DNA of 64,000 bases from Haematobia irritans (taxonomy: Eukaryota > Arthropoda > Insecta > Diptera > Muscidae). Below, in pieces: positions 1 through 12,215 of this stretch (position 1 is its first letter; each line of letters opens with the position of its first letter). Below the pieces are notes generated by a model, which saw only the letters and a program-made list of their open reading frames with translations, did no database searches and had not been told where the DNA came from. The stretch covers positions 52,456,066 to 52,520,065 of the forward strand of contig NC_134400.1 in the NCBI RefSeq assembly GCF_050003625.1. The letters run 5' to 3'. The translations under genes were made by a program, and so were the position numbers.

Positions 1-304
1 ACGCTTGTCTGGAACGTTTGACATCAACTATTTTAAAAAATTCGCAATTTTTCTAGAATGGAGTTGGCATTTTTTCGGCAAAATTTAAATAATTTTTACC
101 ATTTTATTAATTCTTAATCTGTTTTTAACCTATTTGAAATACACAAAAAAATTGCATTAAAAATATGAAGAAAAGCGAGTTATAAAGAAATTGACTCAAA
201 TGAACTTCCTGTGCAGTTAAAATAAAGAACATCTTTGGGAGAGCATTTTTAGAAGTTCTTTTAAAGTTGTGCCATGAGAAGAACTTCCAATTTTTTTTGC
301 TGGG
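1..304 (+). mobile_element. MITE with CCCAGCAAAA termini, right part only
   Basis: The sequence matches the right half of the 5478-6050 copy, including the stretch around the AGAACTTCC motifs, and ends in the terminal motif TTTTTTTTGCTGGG at 304. The left end lies outside the window. It has no coding capacity that I can support. It is one of three copies of this roughly 570 bp non-autonomous element in the window. Confidence 0.7.
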
Positions 305-463
305 CAAGTACAGATTAGGATTAAATAGAGCTACACTAGGCTTGAATCAAGCACTTCCCGTACTCAAAGGAAGCACAAACACGATTGCAAAATTGTGAAA
401 TTAAGAAATCTGTATTTAACCCTCTAATGCCCAAGCCCGCCTTTAGGCGGCCTTCATTTAATA

Positions 464-2380
464 AGGAAGCTTATGTACCCTCCATCATGGATTGCGTAGA
501 AACTTCATCTAAACACTGCCATCCACAATCGAATTACTTAAGTTGCGGTAACGCTTGCCGATGGCAAGGTATCTTAAAACCTCCTAACACCATCTTCTAA
601 ATTGTATGTAAGTCCATACGTGGTATATATTAAATCAAAAAAGATCGATCCAATACGTATATAATTCAGTTTGACAAAGTAGACATAAAATTTTGACAAA
701 ATTTTCTACAGAAATAAAATTTTAACAAAATTTTCTATAGAAATAAAATTTTCACAAAATTTTCTATAGAAATAAAAATTTTGACAAAATTTTCTATAGA
801 AAGAAAATTGTGACAAATATTTCTACAGAAATAAAATTTTAACAAAATTTTCTATAGAAATAAACTTTTGACAAAATTTTCTATAGAAATAAAATCTTGG
901 TAGATTATTTTTGGCTCGAGTGGCAACCATGATTATGAACCGAATAAAATTTGACCAAAATTTTCTATAGAAATAAAATTTTGACAAAATTTTCTATAGA
1001 AATAAAATTTTGACAATGATGAAAATTTTATTATGAACCGAATAAAATTTTAAAAAAAAAATTTTCTCTAAAAATAAAATTTTGACAAAATTTTCTATAG
1101 AAATAAAATTTTGACAAAATTTTCTATAGAAATAAAATTTTGGTAGATTATTTTTGGCTCTAGTGGCAACCATGATTATGAACCGATATGGACCAATTTT
1201 TGTGTGATTGGACCAATTTTGGTATGGTTGTTAGCGACCATATACTAACACCACGTGCCTAATCTGAACCGGATCGGATGAATTTTGCTCCTCCAAGAGG
1301 ATCCGGAGGTCAAATCTGGAGAATGTTTTATATGGGGGCTATATATAATTATGGACCGATATGGACCAATTCTGGCACGGTTGTTAAAGATCATATACTA
1401 ACACCATGTTCCAAATTACAACCGGATTGGATGAAATTTGCTTCTCTTGGAGACTTCGCAAGCCAAATCTGGGGATCGGTTTATATGGGGGCTATATATT
1501 ATTATGAACCGATGTGGACCAATTTTTGCATGGTTGTTAGAGACCATACACCAATATCATGTACCAAATTTCAGGCGGATCGGATGAAATTTGCTTCTCT
1601 TTGAGGCTCCGCAACCCAAATCTGGGGATCGGTTTATATGGGCGCCATATATAATTATGGACCGATGTGGACCAATTTTTGCATGATTGTTAGAGACCAT
1701 ATTCCAACACCATGTACCAAGTTTCAGCCGGATCGGATGAAATATGCTTCTCTTAGAGGCTCCACAAGCCAAATCTGGGGATCGGTTTATATGGGGGCTA
1801 TATAATTAAGGACCGATATGGATCAATTTTTGCATGGTTTTTAGAGACCATATACCAACATCATGTACCAAATTTCAGCCGGATCGAATGAAATTTGCTT
1901 CTCTTTGAGGCTCCGCAAGCCAAATCTGGGGATCGGTTTATATGGGGGCTATATATAATTATGGACCGATGTGGACCAATTTTTGCATGGTTGTTAGGGA
2001 CCATATACCAACACCATATACCAAATTTCAGCCGGATCGGATGAAATATGCTTCTGTTAGAGGCTCCACAAGCCAAATCTGGGTCCCTTTATATGGGGGC
2101 TATACTTAAAAGTGGACCGATATGGCCCATTTTCAATACCACCCGACCTAAATCGATAACAACTACTTGTGCCAAGTTTCAAGTCGATAGCTTGTTTCGT
2201 TCGGAAGTTAGCGTGATTTCAACAGACGGACGGACGGACGGACGGACATGCTTAGATCGACTCAGAATTTCACCACGACCCAGAATATATATACTTTATG
2301 GGGTCTTAGAGCAATATTTCGATGTGTTACAAACGGAATGACAAAGTTAATATACCCCCATCCTATGATGGAGGGTATAA
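464..2380 (+). mobile_element. HINE-A copy 1 (Helentron-associated, DINE-1-like)
   Basis: The 5' hairpin is lost and the element becomes recognisable at AGGAAGCTTATGTACCC. It then carries two blocks of the 29-bp unit (GACAAAATTTTCTATAGAAA...) at about 690-1140, a tandem series of about 153-bp units from about 1183 to 2140, a short GACG microsatellite near 2224-2246, and the terminal hairpin TATACCC..GGGTATA at 2351-2380. The order (5' hairpin, tandem core, GTCY-type microsatellite, 3' hairpin) is that known for fly DINE-1/HINE elements. The long open frames here come from the 153-bp repeat and are not genes. Confidence 0.8.
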
Positions 2381-4100
2381 AAATTATTTGGTTCAATCGC
2401 GAAATTTCTTGATAAAATTAATTTTTATTGAAATTTCTTCAATCAAGAAAATTCTAGTATCAATCACAGAATTAATTAGAAATAAATAATGTATTTGATT
2501 AAAAAATTATTGATTTCTCCGGCTCTTATAATTAATTTTTTACTTGGTGCAATTAAAAATTTAATTTATTTTTGTCGAAAAACTCTATTGGCTTTTCAGT
2601 TAAGGCATTATGTATTTGTAATTATAGTTCTTTTAGTTGAAATAATTTTCTTGAAATTCTCTAAGAGTTTATATTTTCTTACGAATTTTCCGATTACAAT
2701 TATAGTTGGATTTGAGTCAAAATTTAATTAACCAATGAATAGTATGAAAATATTTATATGCGAGCAAAATTTTTGGATTTTGTAGTAGAAATACATTTTT
2801 AAATAAAATGTTAATATGGATAGTAATTATTTTAATTAAAAATGCAAACATTCTAAAATCCTTTTGACTTTATTTTTTAATCTGTTTAAAAATTTATTAA
2901 ACTGTTTAGTTGGAAATATTTTGGTGATATTTTTTTATGAACTTTTGATTTCAATTTAATTCACAGGAAATATATAGTGTTTTTATGTTGAAATAAGAAA
3001 CTTAATTTTCACACGAAATATAGGGAGATGTTATACAGTCGAAAAAGTTGGACATTTCGAGTTGTTGACTTAATCAAAATTTTGAAAATTTGACTTTTTA
3101 AAAAATGTTTAGCTGAGATAAATGATATAATTTAGAAATATTTGATCATCTATCCAATCCAAAAATAAATATTTTGTTTAAAAAAAACTAATCGATTTGT
3201 GTCGATCTCATAAAGGATAATAGTTGACCTGTCGATTAAAATTTCGTTTTCTAAAATTTCGTTCGACAGAAAAGATGACTCCTCTTTCTGGGTACCGTTG
3301 TGAGCATGGTAACACTTTGAGCCAGCTACCTTATGCGCTGTGAGGTGTATAGAATAAATATTTGTTGTAGGACATATTCGATATTATAAAGGTATATGTT
3401 ATAAGTCATTTTGAAGGGGGTCAACTCTTCCCTACCAATTACCCACAACGCTATTTCCTAGAATTTTTGTATTCTGATGCCTCTGACAAGTTTGAGTTTT
3501 GTTACTTGAAGAGAAGTTTAATCAACGTCATCAATCTACTACTACTCTCCCTTCTCCGGATATTGTGGGGCCTTGAGTTCATCATGTTTTCAGCACATTG
3601 CTCATCAAGTGTCAAAACTAATGCCAAATTATGTTCCATTGTTAATTTTTCTTCTTTTCGTGTTGAGTTTTTGCTTTGACTTTTGCGAATTTCTTGGCAT
3701 CATCAACTGTTTTGCAACGTTTGCTACTTTTTCCAAGATTCCCTCTGTTGTCTATGGCCTCCCAGAAGAAGATAAGTCCACAACAAACGTGTTAGGAACA
3801 AAATGTCATATTCACATTGAAAAGAGTGTTAGCTTAGGTTGATATTTATTGTGATTATGCCAGAAAGATGAATTTCAGTGTGAACTTTGTGTTGGAGACA
3901 CAGTATTCCTATATCTGTAGAACCAAAAAAAAAAAACTAATAAGCCAACAAGTCTGTAAAACATTTCTTTCGAATCCTATAGTTGTTAATGTAATACTTT
4001 GATTAATTGAATAATTCGATTTACAGTTCGAGACTACTTGGCTGGTTGGCCCCCTTGTCAACTTTTGTGGTATTTCTGTAAGGACATAAATTTTGCTATT
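2381..4100. other. AT-rich sequence, nothing recognised
   Basis: No element termini or protein similarity were recognised. Open frames at 2489-2731, 3467-3679 and 3573-3842 have low-complexity compositions and no motif. Positions 2381-2760 contain several inverted AATTAATTTT-type stretches resembling the small MITE at 57647-57834, but without definable ends. Confidence 0.4.
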
Positions 4101-4560
4101 CGAGGGCAGTTCGGAAACGTCTTAGTCTAGCACAAAAAGCGCGGTATAAACAGAAAAAAGTTAAGTGTTTTGGAAACTTCCATCTCTGTTATGAACACAT
4201 GTTAAATTTTGTTCCGATCTGGCAACTCCTTCATATAGAAACAGGTGTTCAAAAAAGAGGCATCCGCAATTTTTTTACAATGGAAAAATTAGAAATGGGT
4301 GCTGTCGTTAAATATTTACATAAAAAAGGTTTATTGGGACAAGAAATTCATAATGATATGGTGAACGTGTTAGGTGAAAGTGTTCCTTCATATGCAAAAG
4401 TAAAAAACGTGGTCGAACAAGCATTGAAGATGAACTACGTAGTGGGCGTCCAAACACAGCAACAACAACAAAAATTGTAGCCAAAGTGCATGATTTTGCT
4501 AATATCATGGACATCTCAAATAATCGAGTCCATTTAATTTTGCATGAGAACTACAGATGA
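4101..4560 (+). pseudogene. mariner (DD34D) transposon, 5' part with broken transposase
   Basis: A terminal inverted repeat starts at 4101 (CGAGGGCAGTTCGGAAAC) and matches the inverted 3' terminus ending at 10380. The transposase ATG is at 4280 (MEKLEMGAVVKYL...). The N-terminal helix-turn-helix region is recognisable against the longer copy at 54441. A 19-bp deletion after the KVKN codons shifts the frame and gives a stop at 4478-4480. The piece ends at 4560, where the 5' end of a HINE-A begins. Together with 9846-10380 in the same orientation it is probably one mariner split by later insertions, with about 190 bp of middle sequence lost. It is inactive. Confidence 0.8.
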
Positions 4561-5477
4561 AAACAAGTATATACGGCCGTAAGTTCGGCCAGGCCGAAGC
4601 TTATGTACCCTCCACCATGGGTTGCGTAGAAACTTATTCTAAACACCGCCATCCACAATCGAATTACTTAAGTTGCGGTAACGCTTGCCGATGCCTAGGT
4701 ATCTTAAAACCTCCTAACACCATCTTCTAAATTGTATGTAAGTCCATACGTGGTATACATTAAATAAAAAAGATCGATCAAATACGTATGTAATTAAGTT
4801 TTAATTTTGACAAAATTTTCTACAGAAATAACATTTTAACAAAATTTATTATAGAAATAAAATTTTCACAAAATTTTCTATAGAAATAAGAATTTTGACA
4901 AAATTTTCTATAGAAATAAAATTTTGACAAAAATTTCTATAGAAATAAAATCTTGGTAGAGTATTTTTGGCTCGAGTGGCAACCATGATTATGAACCGAA
5001 TCAAATTTGAAGAAAATCTTCTATAGAAATAAAATTTTGACAAAATTTTCTATAGAAATACAATTTTGACAAAATTTTCTATAGAAATAAAATTTTGACA
5101 ATGATGAAAATTTGATTATGAACCGAATAAAATTTTAACAAAATTTTCTTTAGAAATAAAATTTTGACAAAATTTTCTATAGAAATAAAATTTTGGTAGA
5201 TTATTTTTGGCTCGAGTGGCAACCATGATTATGGACCGATATGGACCAATTTTGGTGTGCTTGGAGATCGGCTATATATAACTATAGACCGATATGGACC
5301 AATTTTGGTATGGTTGTTAGCGGCCATATACTAACACCACGTTCCAAATTTGAACCGGATCGGATGAATTTTGCTCCTCCAAGAGGCTCCGGAGGTCAAA
5401 TCTGGAGAGCGTTTTATATGGGGGCTATATATAATTTTGGACCGATATGGACCAATTCTGGCATGGTTGTTAAAGAT

Positions 5478-6050
5478 CCCAGCAAAAAAAGCGTCGCCAA
5501 AAAAGTAATGAAAATGTTCCCTTTGGATCCGGAAGTAGTGCAAAATTGACGCAGAAGCGATGAATTTAACATGGGCTTGTCATAGGACGGAAGTCCTCCA
5601 TTTCAACAGCCGTTGCACTGAATTTGCATCACTTTTTTAGGTGTGATCTGAATTCAATGTTTTGGATGTAAATTAAAAATTTCTGTGATATTTTGTCAAA
5701 TAAATAATTTTTATAATTTTTTATAATTTTTAATGGATTCTAAAGCTTGTCAGAAACGTTTGACCTCAAATATTTTCAAAAATTTACAATTTTTTCAGAT
5801 TGGAATTAGCATTTTTTTCGAAGAAATTTAAATAATTTGTACCATTTTATGAATTCTTACTCTGTTTTTAACCTATCTGAAACAAAAAAGTTAACATTAC
5901 CCATTAAAAATATGAAAAAAGCAAGTTATAAAAAATTGAATTAAAAGAACTTCCTGTGTAGTTAAAAGAAAGAACATCATTGGGAGTACATCTTCTGGAA
6001 GTGCTTTTAAAGTTGTTCCTCTGGAAGAACTTCCAATTTTTTTTGCTGGG
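5478..6050 (+). mobile_element. MITE with CCCAGCAAAA/TTTTGCTGGG TIRs, complete copy
   Basis: Inverted ends CCCAGCAAAAAAAGCG and TTTTTTTTGCTGGG bound 573 bp inserted into a HINE-A repeat unit. The uninterrupted unit elsewhere reads GTTAAAGATCATATAC; here it is split as ...AAAGAT / ATCATATAC, giving a 2-bp AT target duplication. The superfamily is not identified and there is no transposase. Frames at 5904-6122 and 5980-6162 are spurious. Confidence 0.8.
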
Positions 6051-6675
6051 ATCATATACTAACACCATGTTCCAAATTACAATCGGATTGGATGAAATTT
6101 GCTTCGCTTTGAGTCTCCGCAACCCAAATCTGGTGATCGGTTTATATGGGGGCTATATATAATTATGGACCGATGTGGACCAATTTTTGCACGGTTGTTA
6201 GAGACCATATACCAACACCATGTACCAAATTTCAGCCGGATCGGATAAAATTTGCTTCTCTTTGAGGCTTCGCAAGCCAAATCTGGGGATCGGTATTTAG
6301 GGGGTCTATATATAATTATGGACCGATGTGGACCAATTTTTGCACGGTAATTAGAGACCATATACCAACATCATGTACCAAATTTCAGCCGGATCGGATG
6401 AAATTTGCTTCTCTTTGAGGCTTCGCAAGCCAAATCTGGGGATCGGTTTATATGGGGCTATATATAATTATGGACCGATGTGGACCAATTTTTGCATGGT
6501 TGTTAGAGACCATATACCAACAACATGTACAAACTTTTAGCCAGATCGGATGCAATATGTTTCTGTTAGAGGCTCCACAAGCCAAATCTAGGTATCGGTT
6601 TATATGGGGGCTATATATAATTATTGACCGATGTGGACCAATTTTTGCATGGTTGTTATAAACCATATACCATTC

Positions 6676-7609
6676 ATTTTCCTCCACATCATGACAGCTT
6701 ATACAATAGTCATTATACTTCGCACCTATAATTTTTGCAAATTCGCCTATCAGGCAGCGACCCGTTATAGCAGATATCAGGAGTGCTATCTGACGCCTTA
6801 AGAACACTAGCATATCTAGTGTGCGGTTTAAGTTTAAATGGGGCCATATTTGCTTGGTGTCGTTACAACCCTTGCAATTCTCCCATCGAATATTGGCCAT
6901 CATAACAGCCTTCTCACGCAGTAAGAGCTTGCAGGTGGCCAGAGGCATACCAACAGATGCTAGTTCCCCTGGAATATGTAAGGTAGTTCCTAGCCTTGCT
7001 AGCTCATCTGCTTCGATGTTCCCCGGTATGTTCCTATGGCCAGGCACCCATATTAGGTGAATATTGTACTGCTCAGCCATCTCATTGAGTGATTTGCGGC
7101 AGTCTATGGCCGTTTTCGAGTTAAGGAACACAGAGTCCAAGGATTTTATTGTAGGTTGACTGTCTGAGTATATATTAATGCCAATATTTGTTGGAACATT
7201 ACTTCTCAGCCGTGGTGAATTGTCTCTCTTATTGCCAATATTTCAGCCTGAAAACACTACAGTGATTAGGTAATCGTTTCGCTATTCGAATTTCCAGATC
7301 TTTAGAATATACTCCGAACCCCACTTGTCCATTCAATTTGGAGCCATCAGTATAGAAATCTATATACCTTTTATTCCCCGGGGTCTTTGTACACCACGCC
7401 TCACTGTTGGGAATTAGAGTTTCAAACTTTTTGTCGAAAAGTGGTTTTGCCAGGGTGTAATCCACTATGTTAGGCACATCTGGCACTACTTTGAGGACCG
7501 AACTGTGACCGTACATTTTTTCCGACCACAGCGATAGCTCGCGCAACCGCACAGCCGTTGTTGCAGCTGACTGTTTGGCCAAAATGTCTAAAGGCAATAG
7601 ATGCAGCAT
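6676..7609 (-). pseudogene. LINE ORF2 RNase H domain and C-terminal tail, frameshifted
   Basis: Minus-strand frames 7609-7229 and 7140-6675 together cover an RNase H fold with its recognisable acidic residues: the Asp of YTDGSKLNGQ, the Glu of QAEILAI, the Asp of YSDSQ, and the Asp within GHRNIPGNIEADELAR. Frameshifts and a stop separate the first two from the rest, so no intact protein can be made. The tail contains CLIGEFAKIIGAKYNDYCISC, the start of a zinc-knuckle-like motif cut off by the host HINE-A sequence at about 6675. In an intact LINE this domain removes the RNA template strand. Confidence 0.75.
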
Positions 7610-7627
7610 GACATTAAGGGAGTCTGT

Positions 7628-8330
7628 TCATGTCTTACTAAATGCGCCTGAGATACATGAGCACGTCATACGCTGAACTTTATCAAAACCAGTCGGTTTC
7701 TGAAGTACCGGCCACCACATTACAACACCATATTGCATTATAGGTCTAACCACTGCCGTGTACAATGCACAATTTTTGTTTTTAGACCCCAATTTTCTCC
7801 TATTGCCTTTTTGCACGAGTACAAAGCTATCGTGGCTTTTCTCGCTCTTTCTTCAACATTAAGACTAAAATTTAGCTTCCTGTCCAAAATAACGCCAATG
7901 TATTTTGCACACTCACCAAAGGGAATTTCAATACCCCCTAAGGAAATGGGCCTAACCGTGGGAGTTTTGCGATCTTTGCAGTACATGACTAGTTCTGTCT
8001 TTGCAGGATTTACCCCAAGACCATTATCTATCACCCATTTCTCAGTCATCCGGAGAGCTCTCTGTATAATATCTCTGATTGTGGATGGAAAATTTCCCCT
8101 GACTGCTAGCGCCACATCATCTGCGTATGCAGATGAGAGAGAGAGAGGCTTTTCCCGCTTTAGGTATGAAGACGACTTTTGTTTCTCTCCACTTTTTTGG
8201 AATATATGCTAAGTTTACACATCGTTTATATATCACCGTCAACCAGGGGATAATTCTTTCGGCCACTGCTTGTAATTCCGCCTGAGTAATTCCATCAGGT
8301 CTATCTATTTAAAGCCCATTTTATTCTAGA
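7628..8330 (-). pseudogene. LINE ORF2 reverse transcriptase, deletion derivative
   Basis: From about 8330 downward the minus strand reads ...WRETKVVFIPKAGK, then directly AYADDVALAVRGNF, then NPAKTELVMYCKDR and GGIEIPFGECAKYIGVILD, typical of RT motifs around the catalytic YADD and the following thumb region, and then YTAVVRPIMQYGVVMWWP. The part between the PKAGK and YADD motifs, which holds most of the fingers and palm, is absent, and there are frame breaks. It is a dead copy. Confidence 0.75.
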
Positions 8331-9233
8331 TTCCGACACCGCCAGAACATGGCTCAACCGTCTGATTTCCAGGGAAGTGTGTGTCCAAAAGTACCTCCAA
8401 CGTCTCCTCACTGGACGTAGTTCAATTTTCCTCCGATGTTTTAATGAAACCTGGAGCTGTGTTTGCTCCTCCAAGAGGCTCCGGAGGACAAATCTGGGGA
8501 TCGATTTATATGGGGGCAATATATAATTATGGACCGATATGGACCAATTCTTGCATGGTTGTTAGAGACCATATACCAACATCATGTACCAAATTTCAGC
8601 CGGATCGGATGAAATTTGCTTCTCTTTGAGGCTCCGGAAGCCAAATCTGGGGATCGGTTTATATGGGGGCTATATATAATTATGGACCGATGTGAACCAA
8701 TTTTTGCATGGTTGTTAGAGACCATATACCAACACCATGTACCAAATTTCAGCCGGATCGGATGAAATTTGCTTCTCTTTTAGGCTCCGCAAGCCAAATC
8801 TGGAGATCGGTTTATATGGGGGCTATATATAATTATGGACCGATGTGGACCAATTTTTGCATGGTTTTTAGAGACCATATACCAATACCATATACCAAAT
8901 TTCTGCCGGATCGGATGAAATATGCTTCTGTTAGAGGCTCCACAAGCCAAATCTAAGGGTCCCTTTATATGGGGGCTATACGTAAAAGTGGACCATCTGA
9001 CCTACATCAATAACAACTACTTGTGCCAAGTTTCAAGTCGATAGCTTGTTTCGTTCGGAAGTTAGCGTGATTTCAACAGACGGAAGAACGGACGGACGGA
9101 CATGCTTAGATCGACTCAGAATTTCACCACGACCCAGAATATATATACTTTATTTGGTCTTAGAGCAATATTTCGATGTGTTACAAACCGAATGACAAAG
9201 TTAATATACCCCCATCCTATGGTGGAGGGTATA

Positions 9234-9845
9234 ACAAGTAAGGAAATTCTAAAGTCGGGCGGGGCCGACTATATTATACACTGCACCACTTTGTAGATCT
9301 AAATTTTCGATACCATATCACATCCGTCAAATGTGTTGGGGGCTATATATAAAGGTTTGTTCCAAAAACATACATTTAAATATCACTCGATCTGGGGCTA
9401 TATATAAAGGTTCGTCCCAAATACATGCATTTAAATATCACTCGATCTGGACAGAATTTGATAGACTTCTACAAAATCTATAGAATCAAAATTTAAGTCG
9501 GCTAATGCACTAGGGTGGAACACAATGTTAGTAAAAAATAAGGGAAACATTTAAATCTGAAGCAATTTTATTTTATTATTTATGATTTATCGATCGATAT
9601 ATATGTATTAGAAGTTTATTAAAATTAGAGTCATTTTTACAACTTTTCGACTAAGCACATTTTACAAGGAAAATGTTGGTATTTTAACCATTTGTGTCGA
9701 AATCAGAAAAACATATATATGGGAGCTATATCTAAATCTGAACCGATTTCAACCAAATTTGGCACGCATAGCTAAATGCTAATTCTACTCCCTGTGCAAA
9801 ATTCCAACAAAATCGGATTTAAAAATTGGCCTCTGTGGTCATATG
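9234..9845 (+). mobile_element. HINE-B copy 1, 5' part
   Basis: It begins ACAAGTAAGGAAATTC with the hairpin GTCGGGCGGGGCCGAC directly after the 3' end of HINE-A copy 2. It continues through the subterminal region (ATCACATCCGTCAAATG, cacaatgttagtaaaaa) and the first tandem unit (TATATGGGAGCTATATC). It stops at about 9845, where mariner sequence starts, and has no 3' end here. Confidence 0.7.
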
Positions 9846-10380
9846 AGGAAGTGCCCTAAAAAGGCAAAAACAATTCAATCTTCAAAGGTATTTTAATTGA
9901 TTGACAAAAGGGTAAAACAATAAATTCAGAGTACTATTGCAACCTTTTGGATCAATTAAATGTACAAATTCGAGAAAAACGTCCTGGCTTACAACACAAA
10001 AAAATAATTTTTCATCAAGACAACGCACCAGCGCCCAAGAGTGTTTTAACAATGGCTAAAATCAACGAATTAAAGTACGAGTTGCTTGACCACCCACCTT
10101 ATTTTCCTGATTTAGCTCCCAGTGACTTTTACTTGTTCCCAAATCTAAAAAAAAAATCCTTGCTGGCAAGCGTTTTACCTCATGAAGATGCAATTACAGT
10201 TGTAAACCACTATTTTGAAGACCTTGAGGAAAACTATTTTAATCTAGGGATAGAATTGCTAGAAAAGCGATGGACTAAGTGTTTTGAAGTTTCAGGAGAC
10301 TATATTGAAAAATAAAAATATTTTTGAAAAACTAACTATTCTTTTTATTGATAGGCTAAGAAGTTTCCAAACCGCCCTCG
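9846..10380 (+). pseudogene. mariner (DD34D) transposon, 3' part with transposase C-terminus
   Basis: After a short rearranged start the frame 9947-10318 carries HQDNAPAP and PDLAPSD, the second and third catalytic aspartates, separated by 34 residues as in mariner DD34D, and ends ...FEVSGDYIEK. The 3' inverted repeat (AACCGCCCTCG at 10370-10380, followed by TA) mirrors the 5' repeat at 4101. Relative to the 54441 copy there is a deletion around 9880-9900 that brings in a stop. It is probably the other half of the copy starting at 4101. Confidence 0.8.
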
Positions 10381-10460
10381 TAGGTTTAAAATATCCTCGA
10401 AATGCCCTTTACATTTCGGGATTAGAAAACAAAAACAAACATAAATTATAGAAAATTATT

Positions 10461-10545
10461 TTATTGTTTTTCAAAATATTCTCCATTAATATCTACACTC
10501 CAATTTTGCCACTCTGATTCAGGAATCTCCACAACATACATTCTG
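10461..10545 (-). pseudogene. Remnant of a transposase C-terminus (Tc1/mariner-like)
   Basis: The minus strand reads MYVVEIPESEWQNW, then SVDINGEYFEKQ and a stop. The ending NGEYFEKQ after a Trp-containing segment resembles C-termini of Tc1/mariner-type transposases. Only about 27 codons remain and no ends are visible, so this is tentative. Confidence 0.4.
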
Positions 10546-10549
10546 AAAG

Positions 10550-11140
10550 TTTTGACAAAACTTTCTATAGGCATAATATTTTGACAAAATTCTTTATAGA
10601 AATAAAATGTTGACAAAATTTTCTATATAAATAAAATTTTGAACAAATTTTCTATAGAAATAAAATTTTTGGCAAAATTTTCTATAGAAATGAAAATTTG
10701 CTATAAAACTAAATTTTCTATAGAAATAAAATTTTGACAAAATTTTCTATAGAAATAAAATTTTGACAAAAATTTCGATAGAAGTAAAATTTTGACAAAA
10801 ATTTCTATAGAAGTAAAAATTTGACAAAAATTTCAATAGAAATAATATTTTGACAAAAGTTTCTATATAAATAAAATTTTGACAAAATTTTCTATAGAAG
10901 TAAAAATTTGACAAAAATTTCAATAGAAATAATATTTTGACAAAAGTTTCTATAGAAATAAAATTTTGACAAAATTTTCTATAGGAATAAAATTTTGACA
11001 AATTTTTTCTATATAAATAAAATTTTCTAAAGAAATAAAATGTTGACAAAATGTTCTACGAAATAAATTTTTGACAAAATTTTCTATATAAATAAAATTT
11101 TGACAAAATTTTCTATATAAATAAAATTTTGACAAAGAAT
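10550..11140. repeat. 29-bp AT-rich tandem array (HINE-A core remnant)
   Basis: About twenty degenerate copies of a 29-bp unit (GACAAAATTTTCTATAGAAA plus TAAAATTTT) run head to tail without HINE-A termini at either end. The 29-bp period cycles through all three frames, which explains the recurring FYFYRKFCQNFISIE-like false proteins on the minus strand. Confidence 0.85.
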
Positions 11141-11149
11141 CGAAAATTT

Positions 11150-11345
11150 AAACCGCCACCAGATATGCTAGAGTTTTCAAGATAACATATGCAGTTACGT
11201 ATAGATGCCTGATAGGTAAGTTTGCAAAAACTATTGGCATGAAGTAATGTAATGTAATGACTTCTGTATGAGCTGCTATGATGTTGAAGAAAAGAAACCA
11301 ATTAAACACCTCATGTGCGAGAGTCATTCATTTTGTAAGAGGTGT
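11150..11345 (+). pseudogene. LINE ORF2 C-terminal fragment, plus strand
   Basis: Positions 11190-11330 translate in pieces as CLIGKFAKTIGM, DFCMSCYDVEEK and PIKHLMCE, the same C-terminal Cys/His region as at 6675-6800 and 47210-47300. The CxxC...H...C spacing is visible. It is short, frameshifted and without ends. Confidence 0.6.
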
Positions 11346-12129
11346 TTAATGTATTTCTTCTTCTCCCATCAGATTATTTAATTAAGCTTAATATAACAAA
11401 TTGAAATCAATTTATTGAATTGAATTAAAATAGATTATATTATATTCTCATATTTTCTGTATTTGAATTTCTTTATCTCTGATTAAGTTCCCAATATCCG
11501 TTAAGATGTAATAGATTAAAGGAAAATAATGTAATAGGCTAAAGGAGAAAATATATTAAGTGGCAACTCTGTTTCTTTTTGTACTTTTACTCTTTCGATC
11601 AAGTAGCCTGCGAGCTCACTTTCTACTTACTCTTTCTCTATCCAGCCGTCGCCTAGGACACATCACTCTCCATCGTCTAATAAAACCTCAAATTGAAACC
11701 TAATCCCTCGCATAATCCCTGTTTTATTATTCCCATATTAGGACATGTAAGTATCTGTTCTGGTTTAAATCCCAAAACCGTCAAAGGAGCATGAGCTCCA
11801 TGCCAAAGTGATTTCTCTTTCTGTGAATTCTCCTTTCTGTGAAATGCCATATCGGAACCTAAGTTCCGTCTACCATTGAAAGGTGATCCTCCCCTTCTCT
11901 TTTCGTCCATAACTCATCGCTGAACCTAAGTTCATTTAAGTAATCTATCATCAAGAGGTGTAAGCGAATTTTAGGGCCATATAACTTTAAATTACTGTTG
12001 GACCTTGAAAATGTCCAACAGTAATTTCTGTTGGACATTTTCTCATTTCTCTGTGGTAATCAGGTTAGTTAGAAGAAAAAGAATCAGTAGAAAATCTTTG
12101 GATGGGTTCAACGGTAAAAGCTAGAAGTC
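11346..12129. other. Unassigned sequence with a 12-bp hairpin
   Basis: No domain was recognised. Positions about 11990-12022 form a hairpin: TTACTGTTGGAC, a nine-base loop, then GTCCAACAGTAA, and CTGTTGGACATTTTC follows again. A solo LTR was considered but no target duplication or TG...CA ends could be defined. Confidence 0.3.
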
Positions 12130-12215
12130 CCTAAACGTAATAGAAGTCACTATGAACTGAATAGTCTAAGTGAGCCTGAAAACAAAGCAGGCTGCCACTT
12201 CAGTCTAATCTAACA
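12130..12215 (+). mobile_element. LINE/SINE 3' tail fragment
   Basis: CACTATGAACTGAATAGTC, TAAGTGAGCCTGA and GGCTGCCAC occur in the same order as in the inverted 3' tails of the SINE at 17487-17825 and of the LINE at 46960-47040. It is a short remnant of that shared tail, with a degraded CTAATCTAAC end. Confidence 0.6.

Larger units (their letters stand above)
6675..8455 (-). mobile_element. RNase H-bearing non-LTR retrotransposon, internally deleted fragment
   Basis: Read on the minus strand, sequence from 8455 down to 6675 encodes, in pieces, the region before the reverse transcriptase, an RT fragment, an RNase H domain and the start of a C-terminal Cys/His motif (NDYCISCHDVEE). An RNase H domain after RT points to the I/R1/LOA group of LINEs; the exact clade is not resolved. 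The RT core is missing: FIPKAGK (near 8160-8180) is followed within a few codons by the AYADDVAL motif near 8115-8130. No target duplication was found. It sits inside HINE-A copy 2. Confidence 0.8.
4561..9233 (+). mobile_element. HINE-A copy 2, full length but interrupted twice
   Basis: The 5' end ACAAGTATATACGGCCG with hairpin TTCGGCCAGGCCGAA is followed by 29-bp units (4800-5200), 153-bp units, a GACG microsatellite near 9079-9100 and the 3' hairpin ending GGTGGAGGGTATA at 9233. It is broken by a MITE (5478-6050) and a LINE fragment (about 6675-8455). Removing both leaves about 2.3 kb, similar to other full copies. The 5' CCACC and the 3' GGTGG match, supporting that both ends belong to one element. 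Confidence 0.8.

Noticed and set aside
690..1140. Regularly spaced 29-bp repeats resembling a CRISPR array
   Set aside because: The units are directly adjacent with no spacers, AT-rich and degenerate, and belong to HINE-A elements of a eukaryotic genome.
11520..12022. Solo LTR (TGTAATAG...CCAACA)
   Set aside because: No target duplication, no matching second LTR and no primer-binding site; only a local 12-bp hairpin is certain.
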